A stretch of DNA of 64,000 nt from Fredinandcohnia onubensis (GCF_031181385.1 NZ_JAPSKV010000010.1:1-64000), one strand, 5' to 3'. Shown: positions 8,987 to 18,715, numbered from the stretch's first letter. Notes: generated by a model not told the origin, from the sequence alone. Numbers and translations are program-made.

Positions 8987-10703
8987 ATGATTGATATTGA
9001 ACCTGATGAAGATTTGCGAAGATCCCGCCTTTTTCTAACAGTTCATCATGTCCGCCTTGTTCTGCGATACCGTCTTCTGTCACTACGATAATGCGGTCTG
9101 CATTTCGGATTGTAGCCAAACGATGCGCGATAACAAGTGTTGTACGATTTTTAGAAAGCTCTGTTAATGCTTTTTGGATAATCTGCTCTGTTTCTGTGTC
9201 TAAAGCAGAAGTGGCTTCATCCAATATTAAGATTGGTGGATTCTTTAAAAACATCCGGGCAATCGCAATCCGTTGTTTTTGACCACCTGAAAGTTTAAGG
9301 CCACGTTCCCCAACCTGTGTTTCATAGCCGTCTGGTAGTCCAGCAATAAACTCCTCCAGGTGAGCACGCCTTGCTGCATCTTCAATTTGTTCATCCGATG
9401 CCCCAAGCATTCCGTATGCAATATTTTCACGCAGCGTTCCTGTAAAAAGGAATACATCCTGTTGAACAATTCCAATTTGGGAACGCAACGATTCCTTTGT
9501 CATTTTACGAATATCCATTCCGTCAATCGAAATGGAACCTCCATTAACATCGTAGAAACGCGGAATTAATGAACAAATAGTCGTTTTCCCGGCTCCAGAA
9601 GGGCCGACAAACGCCACTGTCTCTCCAGCACGAACCTTTAGATTTATATCTTTTAAGACAGGTCCTTGCTTTTCATCGTAGCCAAAGGTTACTTGATCAA
9701 ACACGATATCTCCACGAAGAGATGGAACAACAACCGCATCCTTCGCATTTTTCACTTCAGGCTCCATATCGAGTAGCTCTGTAAAACGTTTGAAACCAGC
9801 CATCCCTTTTGGATACAGTTCCAACAGGGCACTAATTTTATCAATCGGTTTAAAAAGGACATTTGCATATAAGACGAATCCAACTAATTCTCCGTAAGTT
9901 AGCTCCCCGCTAAAGCTTAACCACGCACCGACTACTAACACGATAAGGACAAACAGACGTGTCATGAGGTAGATGCCAGCAGATGCTGACCCCATTACTT
10001 TATAAGCACTAAGCTTTGAACGACGGAATTTGCCGTTATCGACTTTAAATCTAGAAATTTCAAATTCTTCATTTGTGAAGGATTGGACAACACGTGCCCC
10101 TGCCACACTATCCTCGACCCTAGCATTTACATCCGCAATATTGCTATACATCGCCTTCCATGCACGATTCATACGGACATTTGAAAATGCAATCAACCAT
10201 ACTAAAAAGGGCACAACAACAATCGCAATTAGAGCAAGCTTCACATTGATCGTTAACATAATCCAAAATGCACCAACAAAAGTCATAATGGCAATGAACA
10301 AATCCTCAGGGCCATGATGAGCTAGCTCACCAATATCAAACAAATCATTCGTAATGCGGCTCATGATATGACCTGTTTTTGTATTATCAAAAAAGCGAAA
10401 AGACTGCCGCTGCACATGTTGGAATAACTGCTGCCTCATATCCGTTTCAATGTTGATCCCAAGCTTATGGCCCCAATAACCTACAATAAAGTGAAGACCT
10501 GTGCTAACTGAATATAGTGCTAACAATCCAATGCTCACCCATACGATCGCAGACCAGTTACTAGTTGGCAAAAGTTTATCAATAAACCACTGCACCGCTA
10601 GCGGAAAGGCTAGCTCTAGAATCGCAACAATCACCGCACAACTAAAATCAATTAAAAATAAAGTGCGATGGGGCTTATAATATGTAAAAAAACGTCGAAT
10701 CAT
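8985..10703 (-). CDS. ABC exporter, fused permease-ATPase (MsbA/LmrA class)
   Basis: A 572-residue half-transporter: six transmembrane helices (about residues 15-300) then a nucleotide-binding domain with Walker A GPSGAGKTT, signature LSGGQKQR, Walker B ILILDEAT and the H-loop AHRLATIRNADRI. It works as a homodimer pumping lipids, drugs or peptides outward. Strongest family memory is B. subtilis YgaD. The start at 10703 follows AAGGAGAG; an upstream in-frame start would add 18 residues not typical of the family. Monocistronic; substrate unknown. Confidence 0.88.
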   Translation of the reverse strand: MIRRFFTYYKPHRTLFLIDFSCAVIVAILELAFPLAVQWFIDKLLPTSNWSAIVWVSIGLLALYSVSTGLHFIVGYWGHKLGINIETDMRQQLFQHVQRQSFRFFDNTKTGHIMSRITNDLFDIGELAHHGPEDLFIAIMTFVGAFWIMLTINVKLALIAIVVVPFLVWLIAFSNVRMNRAWKAMYSNIADVNARVEDSVAGARVVQSFTNEEFEISRFKVDNGKFRRSKLSAYKVMGSASAGIYLMTRLFVLIVLVVGAWLSFSGELTYGELVGFVLYANVLFKPIDKISALLELYPKGMAGFKRFTELLDMEPEVKNAKDAVVVPSLRGDIVFDQVTFGYDEKQGPVLKDINLKVRAGETVAFVGPSGAGKTTICSLIPRFYDVNGGSISIDGMDIRKMTKESLRSQIGIVQQDVFLFTGTLRENIAYGMLGASDEQIEDAARRAHLEEFIAGLPDGYETQVGERGLKLSGGQKQRIAIARMFLKNPPILILDEATSALDTETEQIIQKALTELSKNRTTLVIAHRLATIRNADRIIVVTEDGIAEQGGHDELLEKGGIFANLHQVQYQS

Positions 10704-10938
10704 TTTGCTCTCTCCTTGTGATTTCCTACTGCTATAACGAATTATAAGCTGTTTCACCTAAATTTGACAAACTATTTTGTTACTCGAATTTTTTATGTTT
10801 GGCTTACCTCGCTAATGCTCTTTTTTCCAGCCGCGAATTCTTCCACTCTCCCATTCCAACACAACTCTGTTACATACCTTAAATGAACGGCCGCCTAAAT
10901 CCCTGAATAGGATATAAAAAAATGGGATGGTGAACAAA

Positions 10939-13023
10939 ATGGATATACCGACAATTTTATCGGGGCCAATCCTACGACGTGTTGAGCTTTCTCACATTTA
11001 TATTTGGATTGCATTAAGAAAAAGATACAGACTTGGAGCAAAGCTGTATCAAATTGAAAAAATAGATGGTACCAATTTTGCGTACCATGAAATAAATTGT
11101 CATTCTGAAACAACGACTTTTCGTGCTGGGAAACAACTATATATTAGTCTAGTCAAACTGACACCACCAAATCAAACCCAATTCCCTATCAACACACTCT
11201 TAGGCTATAATCTCCTTTTCCAAAAGAATTCTGAATCTCATGACTTACAAGATTTTGGACTTCTAGGAAAAAGGCAACCAAACTCTATCACATATGGAGA
11301 CCTCGATTATCCTAGCTTTTTTATTCCGGACCCAACTCAACAAAAAACGAATCTCCTATATGGATCATGTCGAAAGCTTCATGGAAAAGGTGAGGATACC
11401 CTTAGCCAAGGAGACGAAACAATCGTTATGAACTATCTAGACCCTGAAAAGCGCCCAGACGCTTTATTTTTATTAGGTGACCAAATTTATGCAGATGATG
11501 TACCAGATCCGATATTTCAGATCATGGTGAATGCCGGTAAAAAACTTATTGGAAACGGAGAAAAACTTACTGAAATAGAGCCTCGCCTTAAAGAAAAACC
11601 ATTCAAAAAATCAATAAACCAGGCTCGAGGAAGACAATTTATCATGGAGCATTTTTGCAAATTCACCTCCTCACATGCCCGGAACCATGCGATGACATTT
11701 GGTGAATACGCCACTCTCTATTTACTATCATGGTCACCTGATCTTTGGGATGCTTACACAGATGATGGCAATTTCCCTTCATTTAAAGACAAAATTAAGA
11801 AAGATCAAATTTATTTTATTTCAAAAAAAAACAAGCGAAAAAAGGAAAAGAAAGCATACGAAAAAGAGTACAACGAACAAGTGGCAGATGTGAAGAAAAC
11901 CTACCAAACACTTACAAAGGTAAGAAGATTACTTGCCAACATACCAACCTATATGATCTTTGATGACCATGATATAACAGATGATTGGAACATCAGTCAC
12001 AATTGGAAAAATAACGTCTACTCATCAAAACTTGGAAGACATGTGGTTGCCAATGGACTTATGGCTTATTGGCTCTTTCAAGGATGGGGTAATGACCCAG
12101 ACCGATTTGACCCTGCATTTCTCCGTAAGATGTGGAGATATAGTAAAACCTATGATACTCGTTTACATTCACATGATGCATGGGAAGAAATACTTTGGAA
12201 GTTTGATCAGTGGAATTTTGTTGCACCGACAAATCCAACATCCATTTTCCTTGATACAAGAACACAACGAAAATACGATCACACCCCTCTTCCTGTTTCC
12301 CTTGGACGTACTATCGAAGAAAAGGATCGTCCTCCTCAGCTAATTGGCGAACATGGTTGGCAGACGGCATCAGATTGTTTATACGCAAGTGGATGGAAAA
12401 GCGGTGAACCACTCCTTGTTATTTCACCTGCACCTGTTTATGGAATAGGCTTAATCGAGTCCTTCATCAATCAATATATTTATCCATTAAAAACAATTGG
12501 AGTTCCTGCAACAACAGCATTTGATTTTGAGTCTTGGAAGTATAATGGAGAGGGCTTTAGTGAACTCCTGTACCAACTCAAGGAGTGGAACCCGAGTCAC
12601 TGTTTTATCTTATCAGGAGATGTGCATTACGCTTCTACTGTTACGACCAATATCGAATTTCCCGATGGTGATCATCTATGTATTTACCAATTTACTAGCA
12701 GTCCAATGAACAATATGAGTTTTTCAGGAATTCAAGGCGGATTGATGAAGGCAATCGTTACCTTAAATGCAGCCAAGCGAAGGAACAAAGAAATCAACAG
12801 ATATTGTGATGCGACCTACGATATCGTTAAACAAAAAAGAAATACCCCTTGTCCTACCAATTTTACGTGGAAAGAAAAGATTCGCTACCTTTCTACGAAT
12901 CAAGGTCCCATCATCGAAACCGGAAATAATATTGGATACCTCGTACTTACCTCAAACTCCGCTAACAATGCGTTACTTCAAAACAATAATTCAATCACCT
13001 ATAAACCAATCACATTATCGTAA
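10939..13023 (+). CDS. PhoD-like metallophosphatase, apparently cytoplasmic
   Basis: About 694 residues. The C-terminal two thirds are an alkaline phosphatase D-type metallophosphatase: GDQIYADD near residue 180, FDDHDITDDWN near 340 and SGDVHYAS near 560 supply the metal ligands. The N-terminal 130 residues form the beta-rich domain these proteins often carry. Unlike B. subtilis PhoD there is no Sec or twin-arginine signal peptide, so it probably acts inside the cell on an unknown phosphoester. The ATG at 10939 is preferred because GGTGA lies 5 bases upstream; an ATG at 10927 is also in frame. Confidence 0.82.
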   Translation: MDIPTILSGPILRRVELSHIYIWIALRKRYRLGAKLYQIEKIDGTNFAYHEINCHSETTTFRAGKQLYISLVKLTPPNQTQFPINTLLGYNLLFQKNSESHDLQDFGLLGKRQPNSITYGDLDYPSFFIPDPTQQKTNLLYGSCRKLHGKGEDTLSQGDETIVMNYLDPEKRPDALFLLGDQIYADDVPDPIFQIMVNAGKKLIGNGEKLTEIEPRLKEKPFKKSINQARGRQFIMEHFCKFTSSHARNHAMTFGEYATLYLLSWSPDLWDAYTDDGNFPSFKDKIKKDQIYFISKKNKRKKEKKAYEKEYNEQVADVKKTYQTLTKVRRLLANIPTYMIFDDHDITDDWNISHNWKNNVYSSKLGRHVVANGLMAYWLFQGWGNDPDRFDPAFLRKMWRYSKTYDTRLHSHDAWEEILWKFDQWNFVAPTNPTSIFLDTRTQRKYDHTPLPVSLGRTIEEKDRPPQLIGEHGWQTASDCLYASGWKSGEPLLVISPAPVYGIGLIESFINQYIYPLKTIGVPATTAFDFESWKYNGEGFSELLYQLKEWNPSHCFILSGDVHYASTVTTNIEFPDGDHLCIYQFTSSPMNNMSFSGIQGGLMKAIVTLNAAKRRNKEINRYCDATYDIVKQKRNTPCPTNFTWKEKIRYLSTNQGPIIETGNNIGYLVLTSNSANNALLQNNNSITYKPITLS

Positions 13024-13026
13024 AAA

Positions 13027-13055
13027 ATACCCCGTGCCAAAGTAGCACGGGGTAT
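13027..13055. terminator. Bidirectional intrinsic terminator
   Basis: ATACCCCGTGC / GCACGGGGTAT stem with a 7-base loop between the PhoD-like gene and fruA, which converge here. Confidence 0.9.
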
Positions 13056-13060
13056 ATCCT

Positions 13061-14923
13061 TTATTTTATGGGCTTTTTCAAGAATCCAACTAATAGCGCC
13101 GTTATAATTGTACCGATGATTATCGTAAGTACGTATAACGCCCAACTCCCATTTACAAAAGGAATGACAAAAATTCCTCCATGTGGAGCAGGTAAGCCAA
13201 TACCAAACAACATCGTTAGTGCACCCGTAACTGCAGAACCAATGACCGCAGAAGGAATAACGCGGCCAGGGTCAGCAGCAGCAAATGGGATTGCACCTTC
13301 TGTAATAAACGATGCACCCATGAAGTAAGCTGTTTTTCCAGCTTCGCGTTCTTGCTTTGTAAATTTATTTTTAAAGAGGGTTGTCGCTAAAGCTAGTCCA
13401 AGCGGTGGTGTCATTCCACCCGCCATAATAGCTGCATGTGGTGCATAATTTCCAGCATCAATCATGGCAATTCCAAAGGTAAATGCCGCCTTATTAATTG
13501 GGCCACCCATATCAATTGACATCATTCCACCTAGAATTAAACCAAGTACAATCAAGTTCCCTGTACCTAGTCCTTCAAGCCAACCGGTCAAACCATCCAT
13601 TACAAATTTTAACGGACCAACAAGTACATACATAATGGCACCTGTAGTCAAAATTCCAAAGAACGGATAGATCAACACTGGTTTTAGACCTTCAAATGAT
13701 GATGGTAAACTTGAGAAGACTTTCTTCAGTAATAAGACCACATATCCTGCTAGGAAACCAGCTATTAATCCCCCTAAAAACCCAGCTCCTCCAGTTGTCG
13801 CCATTAGACCACCAATCATTCCTGGTGCTAATCCAGGACGGTCAGCAATACTCATCGCGATAAATCCTGCTAAAACAGGAATCATTAGTTGAAACGCATT
13901 GGCACTTCCGATTGTCATCAACGCGCCTGCAATCGGATTATAAGATGGATCATTCGGGTCAGAAGCATTGATCCCAAAGATAAATGAAATGGCAATTAAT
14001 AACCCGCCCCCAACAACAAACGGAAGCATATTAGAAACACCATTCATTAAATGCTTATAAAAACCACTTCTTTCTCCGCCTTCTGTTCTTTTCTTTTCAG
14101 TTTGTTCAGCATGGTAGATTGGGGCATCCTGATTAACCGCTTTTGTTAATAATTCCTCTGGTATGCGGATACCTTGAGCAACCGGTACCTGAATTACCTT
14201 TTTACCATTAAAACGAGCCATCTCTACTTGCTTGTCTGCAGCTACTATGATTGCTACTGCCTCATCAATATCTTCTTGAGTAAGTTCATTTTTCACACCT
14301 GTTGAACCATTTGTTTCAACCTTTATATCAATGTTCATTTCTTTTGCTTTCGCCTTTAATGAGTCCGCCGCCATATAGGTATGTGCAATTCCGGTTGGAC
14401 ATGCTGTTACTGCAAGAACTTTTTGCTGCCCTTGTTTTTTCTCAACCGGCGCTTCTACTTCCTCTGACTCATTTTCTTTTTCATTAATCACATCGATTAA
14501 CTCGTCTGGAGTTTGAACCTGCATAATCTTTTCACGAAAACCAAAATCCATTAATAAGGATGACAATCTTGATAGTGTTTCAAGATGTGCATTATTTGCC
14601 CCTTCACTTGCAGCAATCATGAAAAATAAATGGCTTGGTTGTCCATCCAATGATTCATAATCTACTCCCTTTATGGAGCGTCCAAATGCAATCGCTGGTG
14701 TTTTCACCGCAGCTGTCTTCGCATGTGGTATAGCTATCCCTTCACCAATTCCTGTTGTACTTTGGCTTTCCCTTGTTAAGATTGCCTGTTTGTATTGTTC
14801 TTTATCCTGTAGACGGCCAGCTTCATCAAGTTTTGAGACCAATTCATCAATGACCTCAAGCTTTGATGAAGAAGCAAGGTCAATAATGACCGTATCTTTC
14901 TTCAACAAATCCGTAATTCTCAT
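13061..14923 (-). CDS. fruA: Fructose PTS permease EIIABC
   Basis: A 620-residue fused fructose permease that imports fructose and phosphorylates it to fructose-1-phosphate. EIIA occupies residues 1-145 with the phospho-His67 in GEGIAIPHAK; EIIB follows a charged linker with phospho-Cys175 in VTACPTGIAHTYMAA; EIIC (about 285-620) has nine or ten hydrophobic segments and the GGPINKAAFTFG motif. Length and domain order equal B. subtilis FruA. Third gene of fruRKA, 15 bases after fruK, ending at a shared terminator. Confidence 0.96.
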   Translation of the reverse strand: MRITDLLKKDTVIIDLASSSKLEVIDELVSKLDEAGRLQDKEQYKQAILTRESQSTTGIGEGIAIPHAKTAAVKTPAIAFGRSIKGVDYESLDGQPSHLFFMIAASEGANNAHLETLSRLSSLLMDFGFREKIMQVQTPDELIDVINEKENESEEVEAPVEKKQGQQKVLAVTACPTGIAHTYMAADSLKAKAKEMNIDIKVETNGSTGVKNELTQEDIDEAVAIIVAADKQVEMARFNGKKVIQVPVAQGIRIPEELLTKAVNQDAPIYHAEQTEKKRTEGGERSGFYKHLMNGVSNMLPFVVGGGLLIAISFIFGINASDPNDPSYNPIAGALMTIGSANAFQLMIPVLAGFIAMSIADRPGLAPGMIGGLMATTGGAGFLGGLIAGFLAGYVVLLLKKVFSSLPSSFEGLKPVLIYPFFGILTTGAIMYVLVGPLKFVMDGLTGWLEGLGTGNLIVLGLILGGMMSIDMGGPINKAAFTFGIAMIDAGNYAPHAAIMAGGMTPPLGLALATTLFKNKFTKQEREAGKTAYFMGASFITEGAIPFAAADPGRVIPSAVIGSAVTGALTMLFGIGLPAPHGGIFVIPFVNGSWALYVLTIIIGTIITALLVGFLKKPIK

Positions 14924-14938
14924 CCTGCATGTTCCTTT

Positions 14939-15850
14939 CTATATCTTTTTCACTTGTACTTGTGAAATCAATTCATTAATTTTCTCTTCCGTTGCTAGTC
15001 CTTCAGAATAGGCTGTGGCACTGCCGGCTGTTGCTCCAAAACGAAATGCATCTGTCGCAACCTGTTCTTTGGAATAAGATGCAATAAAACCTGCCACGAC
15101 TGAGTCCCCAGCACCTACTGAGTTAACTAGTTTCCCTTTAGGAATGTTCGCAAAAAAGACTTCATCATCCACAAATAGCAAACTACCTTTGTCCGCCATC
15201 GAAACAATGACATGTTGCGCTCCCATTTCAATAAGCTTTTTCCCATAAGGAATCGCTTCTTCGGCATTCTTGATTTCAACACTGAAAATTTCACCTAATT
15301 CATGGTGGTTTGGTTTAATTAAAAACGGCTGATATGGAAGCACCTCAACTAATAGGTCTCTTGTAGCATCAACAACCACTTTAACTTCCTTGTCTTGCAA
15401 TTTCGCGGCAACCTGTTGATACAGCGTCGACGGTAACGACGTCGGGATACTCCCTGCAAGTACCACCACATCTCCTTTTTGCATTTGATCAAACTTCTCT
15501 AAAAGCTGTTCAAGCTCCGTAGATGTTATTTGTGGACCGGCCCCATTTATCTCCGTCTCCACATCAGAATGGAGTTTCACATTGATTCTTGTGTCGCCCT
15601 CTACAGTGACAAAGTCTGTCTTGATATTCTTTTCTGTTAAGCTATCAATAAGGAATTTGCCAGTAAAACCTCCTATAAACCCTAAGGCAACACTCTCTAC
15701 CCCAACATTTTGTAAAACAGTAGAAACATTGATTCCTTTTCCACCCGGGCTTTTTCGATCCGTTTTAATACGATTCAGTTCACCCACCAAAAATTTATCC
15801 AACTCGATAAAGTAATCAATGGAGGGATTTAACGTAACTGTGTAAATCAT
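14939..15850 (-). CDS. fruK: 1-phosphofructokinase
   Basis: A 303-residue PfkB-family kinase converting fructose-1-phosphate to fructose-1,6-bisphosphate. The N-terminus MIYTVTLNPSIDYFI, the RKSPGGKGINVS sugar-binding segment and the C-terminal PfkB signature NSVGAGDSVVAGF with its catalytic aspartate are clear. Its ATG overlaps the fruR stop by 4 bases (ATGA), indicating translational coupling. Middle gene of the fructose operon. Confidence 0.96.
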   Translation of the reverse strand: MIYTVTLNPSIDYFIELDKFLVGELNRIKTDRKSPGGKGINVSTVLQNVGVESVALGFIGGFTGKFLIDSLTEKNIKTDFVTVEGDTRINVKLHSDVETEINGAGPQITSTELEQLLEKFDQMQKGDVVVLAGSIPTSLPSTLYQQVAAKLQDKEVKVVVDATRDLLVEVLPYQPFLIKPNHHELGEIFSVEIKNAEEAIPYGKKLIEMGAQHVIVSMADKGSLLFVDDEVFFANIPKGKLVNSVGAGDSVVAGFIASYSKEQVATDAFRFGATAGSATAYSEGLATEEKINELISQVQVKKI

Positions 15851-16605
15851 GTTGTCACGACCTTTATGTTGATATGTTCTTGATAAGATGTAAGCTCACT
15901 CTTTGTTAATCCATTATCCGTTATTAAAGTGGCATCCTCTAAGGAGGAAATTTTCGAAAAAGAAACCTCATTAAATTTCGTGTAATCAGCCAATATATAA
16001 TTTTCCTTCGCTAAGCCCATTGCTGTTTGTTTAATCAGTGCTTCTTCAGGATCTGGAGTTGTAAAGCCATACTTCAAATCAATCCCATTCACTCCTAAAA
16101 AGCACTTATCAAACCGATAAAGGTTCAAGCTTGATAATGCCCGACTCCCGATCAAGGCTTTTGTACTCGGTTTCAAAACACCGCCTATTAGATAGGTAGT
16201 AATACCCTTTTCAAGTAAGGGTTCAATCAAGTTTACTCCATTGGTCACCACAGTAAGTCCCTTGTGGTCAAGAAATGGGATGAGTTCTTGTGTCGTTGTC
16301 CCTGCATCCAAATAAATGGAGTCGCCATTTTGAATAAGCTCTGATGCGTATTTAGCAATCGCTTGTTTCTCTTTTACATTCTTTGCCGTTTTTTCTATAT
16401 AACTCGGTTCCAATTGATTTCCGTGAACGAATGAAGCCCCACCATGGACCCTTCTTAATTTGTTTTCATTTTCAAGCTGTACTAAATCACGACGAATCGT
16501 TGATTCCGACGAATTTGTTCTTTCAATCAGCTCTTGAAGTTTCACTACTCCATGTTCTTTTAGTAACGATAAAATTAGCTGATGTCTTTCTGGAGTTAAC
16601 ATCAT
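15847..16605 (-). CDS. fruR: DeoR-family fructose operon repressor
   Basis: A 252-residue DeoR-type repressor. The winged helix lies at residues 5-57 (SSESTIRRDLVQLE is the recognition region) and the rest is the DeoR sugar-phosphate sensor with LDAGTTTQELIPFL and the C-terminal ITDNG. As first gene of fruRKA it probably represses its own operon until fructose-1-phosphate accumulates, as in B. subtilis. Two adjacent ATG codons follow AAGGATG; the first is used here. Confidence 0.92.
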   Translation of the reverse strand: MMLTPERHQLILSLLKEHGVVKLQELIERTNSSESTIRRDLVQLENENKLRRVHGGASFVHGNQLEPSYIEKTAKNVKEKQAIAKYASELIQNGDSIYLDAGTTTQELIPFLDHKGLTVVTNGVNLIEPLLEKGITTYLIGGVLKPSTKALIGSRALSSLNLYRFDKCFLGVNGIDLKYGFTTPDPEEALIKQTAMGLAKENYILADYTKFNEVSFSKISSLEDATLITDNGLTKSELTSYQEHINIKVVTT

Positions 16606-16632
16606 GTCACATCCTTCATGGATTGTACTCTC

Positions 16633-16661
16633 ATTATATTGAAACCTTTTTTATAAATCAA
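16633..16661 (-). promoter_or_regulatory. Sigma-A promoter of fruRKA
   Basis: On the minus strand TTGATT (16661-16656), a 17-base spacer and a perfect TATAAT (16638-16633) lie about 30 bases before fruR. Confidence 0.75.
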
Positions 16662-16756
16662 TCAAAAACATCCATTTCCATCCAAAACCACCCACAAGTA
16701 ATTTTTCCCTCTTTCTACAAAAAGCTTTCTATTGTATAATGAGAAAAGTTGAATAA

Positions 16757-17046
16757 AAAGGTTTTCTAGGGTTCCGTAGCCATCGCTAGTCTGGTCCGAG
16801 AGAAAACTCATAGCAATAATGGATGTTCAAAAAGTCCGGTGAAAATGACACATCGAATTTCTTTGTTGGTTTGCTTTTGCGTTCCTCGCGTATTAAAGAC
16901 ATACGCTCCGGTACTCGAAGCTACACCGCCTCGAACTTCTTGGTCCTTTTCATCCTCCCTTTTGAACTCTCACTAAAAAGCTATGCCACGGAGGGACAAA
17001 AGCCTGGGAGATTATACATTTGTTATAATCTCTTAGGCTTTTTCTT
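16757..17046 (+). ncRNA. Guanidine-I (ykkC class) riboswitch with terminator expression platform
   Basis: Conserved aptamer blocks are present in order: GTTTTCTAGGGTTCCG (16761-16776), GGTCCGAGAGAAAAC (16793-16807) and, unusually far downstream, CACGGAGGGACAAAAGCC (16987-17004) followed by TGGGAGA. CATAGC (16809-16814) pairs with GCTATG (16980-16985), closing a variable loop that holds a 143-bp dispersed repeat. The last block overlaps a strong terminator (16999-17046), the known switch design: guanidine stabilises the aptamer and prevents termination. The genes downstream are SMR guanidinium exporters, which fits. A TATAAT at 16735-16740 is the probable -10. Confidence 0.9.
16825..16967. repeat. 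Dispersed hairpin repeat R1, full copy, inside the riboswitch loop
   Basis: A 143-bp element bounded by inverted ends GTTCAAAAAG and CTTTTGAAC. It matches a shorter copy at 24591-24673 almost base for base over the outer parts, including GGTGAA.ATGACAC near the left end and TTCTTGGTCCT.TTCATCCTCC near the right. The inner 60 bp is absent from the other copy. It codes for nothing convincing. Confidence 0.85.
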
Positions 17047-17075
17047 TTTAACCGCTACTATAAGGGGGAAGTAAA

Positions 17076-17417
17076 ATGAATTTAGAATGGATAAAAGTCT
17101 TTTTTGCGGCTTTTTTTGAAGTATTTTGGGTGATTGGATTAAAGCATGCAGATAGTTTTTGGACATGGACTGGAACTGTCATTGCAATCTATATCAGCTT
17201 TCATGCGCTTATTGCAGCAGGCAAAAAGTTACCGGTTGGTACGGCATATGCTGTCTTTGTTGGACTCGGTACTGCCGGAACCGTCATATCAGAAATTCTG
17301 TTTTTTAATGAACCAGTCAAACTGGCAAAGCTTCTATTAATAGGAGTGCTTTTAGTTGGAGTTATTGGTCTGAAGCTGGTTACAAAAGAGAAGGACACGG
17401 AAGGAGCTGAAGGTTAA
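17076..17417 (+). CDS. ykkC: SMR guanidinium exporter subunit (YkkC/GdnC type)
   Basis: A 113-residue small multidrug resistance protein with four helices. The helix-1 glutamate of the ion-coupling site is in [13 protein letters not shown], and [15 protein letters not shown] marks the Gdx/SugE branch. In B. subtilis YkkC and YkkD form a heterodimeric guanidinium/proton antiporter. The guanidine riboswitch upstream and the partner gene overlapping its stop support the same job here. AGGGGGAAG ribosome site before the ATG. Confidence 0.93.
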   Translation: MNLEWIKVFFAAFFEVFWVIGLKHADSFWTWTGTVIAIYISFHALIAAGKKLPVGTAYAVFVGLGTAGTVISEILFFNEPVKLAKLLLIGVLLVGVIGLKLVTKEKDTEGAEG

Positions 17418-17731
17418 TGGCATGGTTCTCACTCATTATTGCAGGTGTTTTTGAAATGTTAGGGGTCGTGCTGATTAATCGACTTCATCAAAAGAAAAAT
17501 TGGCAATCATTAGTCTTACTGCTTGCCTCTTTTGGCGGAAGCTTCCTATTCCTGAGCATAGCGATGGAAACTTTGCCAATGGGCACGGCATATGCTGTAT
17601 GGACAGGAATTGGAGCATCTGGTGGAGCCATTTTAGGAATGATCCTATACGGCGAACCAAAAGACTGGAAACGATTTTTGTTTATTGGGCTCATCATTAG
17701 TGCAGCGGTAGGCTTGAAATTAGTAGGATAA
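17417..17731 (+). CDS. ykkD: SMR guanidinium exporter subunit (YkkD/GdnD type)
   Basis: A 104-residue, four-helix SMR protein, partner of the preceding gene with a one-base overlap (TAATG). The conserved glutamate sits in IIAGVFEMLGVVLINRL and the second signature is GTAYAVWTGIGASGG. Paired subunits of opposite topology are typical of heteromeric SMR exporters. Followed by a terminator, so the riboswitch controls a two-gene unit. Confidence 0.93.
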   Translation: MAWFSLIIAGVFEMLGVVLINRLHQKKNWQSLVLLLASFGGSFLFLSIAMETLPMGTAYAVWTGIGASGGAILGMILYGEPKDWKRFLFIGLIISAAVGLKLVG

Positions 17732-17735
17732 TCTA

Positions 17736-17762
17736 AAGGGGAGCCTTCCAAGAGCTCCCCTT
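17736..17762 (+). terminator. Intrinsic terminator of ykkCD
   Basis: AAGGGGAGC / GAGCTCCCCTT stem directly after ykkD; only a short T-run follows. Confidence 0.7.
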
Positions 17763-17781
17763 ACTTAAATCGACAAAATCC

Positions 17782-17803
17782 GTCTATTTCCACGGAAATA
17801 GAC
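17782..17803 (-). terminator. Hairpin after the LysR gene
   Basis: GTCTATTTCC-GT-GGAAATAGAC, a perfect 10-bp stem six bases past the LysR stop on the minus strand, followed by a weak T-rich stretch. Confidence 0.6.
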
Positions 17804-17809
17804 TAACAC

Positions 17810-18715
17810 TCAGTATTGAAATTTGTCTAAAAATGAGAAATAATCCTTTAAAAAGTCATAAAAGAGCTGTTCAGTAGGGAGCAATTTTCGCTCTTTAGGA
17901 ATAATAACACCTACCGAACGGGTCACCTCAGGTTGTAGAACCGAAACTTTCACAGTAGAACGTGGTATATTTTCAATTAAGGTCACCTCAGGAATAATTG
18001 TTATTCCTAGTCCTGCTGAAACAAGACCTTTTATGGCGTCAATATCTTCTCCTTCAAAGGAAACTGTCGGCTGAAAACCCAACTGATTACATGCTTTTAC
18101 AATGATATCGCGTAAGATAAATCCATTCGGAAATAATACAAACTGCTCCTCTTTTAATTGGCTAAGACTTAATGATTTATTCTCAGCAAGTGGATGCGCG
18201 CGTGGTAAAAGTGCCACCATCTTATCCGTAAATAGAGTCGTGCCAGTAATCTTCTTTTCCTGATTTGGCACGGGTCCTAGCAGAGCCATATCGATTTCGC
18301 CAGTTCTCACTCGTTCAATTAAAGAATAATAATTTCCTTGTGACAATGAAAACTTAACTTGCGGGTGACGTTCACGAAATGCAGATATCATTGTTGGTAA
18401 AGTATAAGCTGCTAAACTACTAGGAAATCCGATTCGAATCGTTCCTCGTTCCGGATCTAAATATTCTTCAATCTCACGTTTTGCATTATCTAATACATTT
18501 AATGCCTGCTCGACATGATCTAAAAAAACTCTTCCAATCGGCGTTAATTTCACATTTCGTCCATCTCGAATAAACAAGTCTACACCTAATTCGGATTCAA
18601 GGTTGAACAACTGCCTGCTTACTGCCGATTGTGCAATATGCATTGAATTCGCCGCTTCCGTAACATGTTCTCGTTTTGCAACTTCAATAAAATAAGTTAA
18701 CTGTCTAAGTTCCAC
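17810..18715 (-). CDS. LysR-family regulator, GltC-like
   Basis: A 301-residue LysR regulator: winged helix at residues 1-60 (MELRQLTYFIEVA; HIAQSAVSRQLFNLE) and a two-lobed effector domain with GEDIDAIKGLVSAGLGITIIPE. It is strikingly similar to B. subtilis GltC, which activates glutamate synthase genes gltAB in response to the 2-oxoglutarate/glutamate balance. Here it is divergent not from gltAB but from an NADP-type glutamate dehydrogenase gene, so it probably controls that gene. The 250-bp divergent region holds AT-rich dyads such as ATATC..GATAT-like arms but no certain operator. Confidence 0.85.
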   Translation of the reverse strand: MELRQLTYFIEVAKREHVTEAANSMHIAQSAVSRQLFNLESELGVDLFIRDGRNVKLTPIGRVFLDHVEQALNVLDNAKREIEEYLDPERGTIRIGFPSSLAAYTLPTMISAFRERHPQVKFSLSQGNYYSLIERVRTGEIDMALLGPVPNQEKKITGTTLFTDKMVALLPRAHPLAENKSLSLSQLKEEQFVLFPNGFILRDIIVKACNQLGFQPTVSFEGEDIDAIKGLVSAGLGITIIPEVTLIENIPRSTVKVSVLQPEVTRSVGVIIPKERKLLPTEQLFYDFLKDYFSFLDKFQY

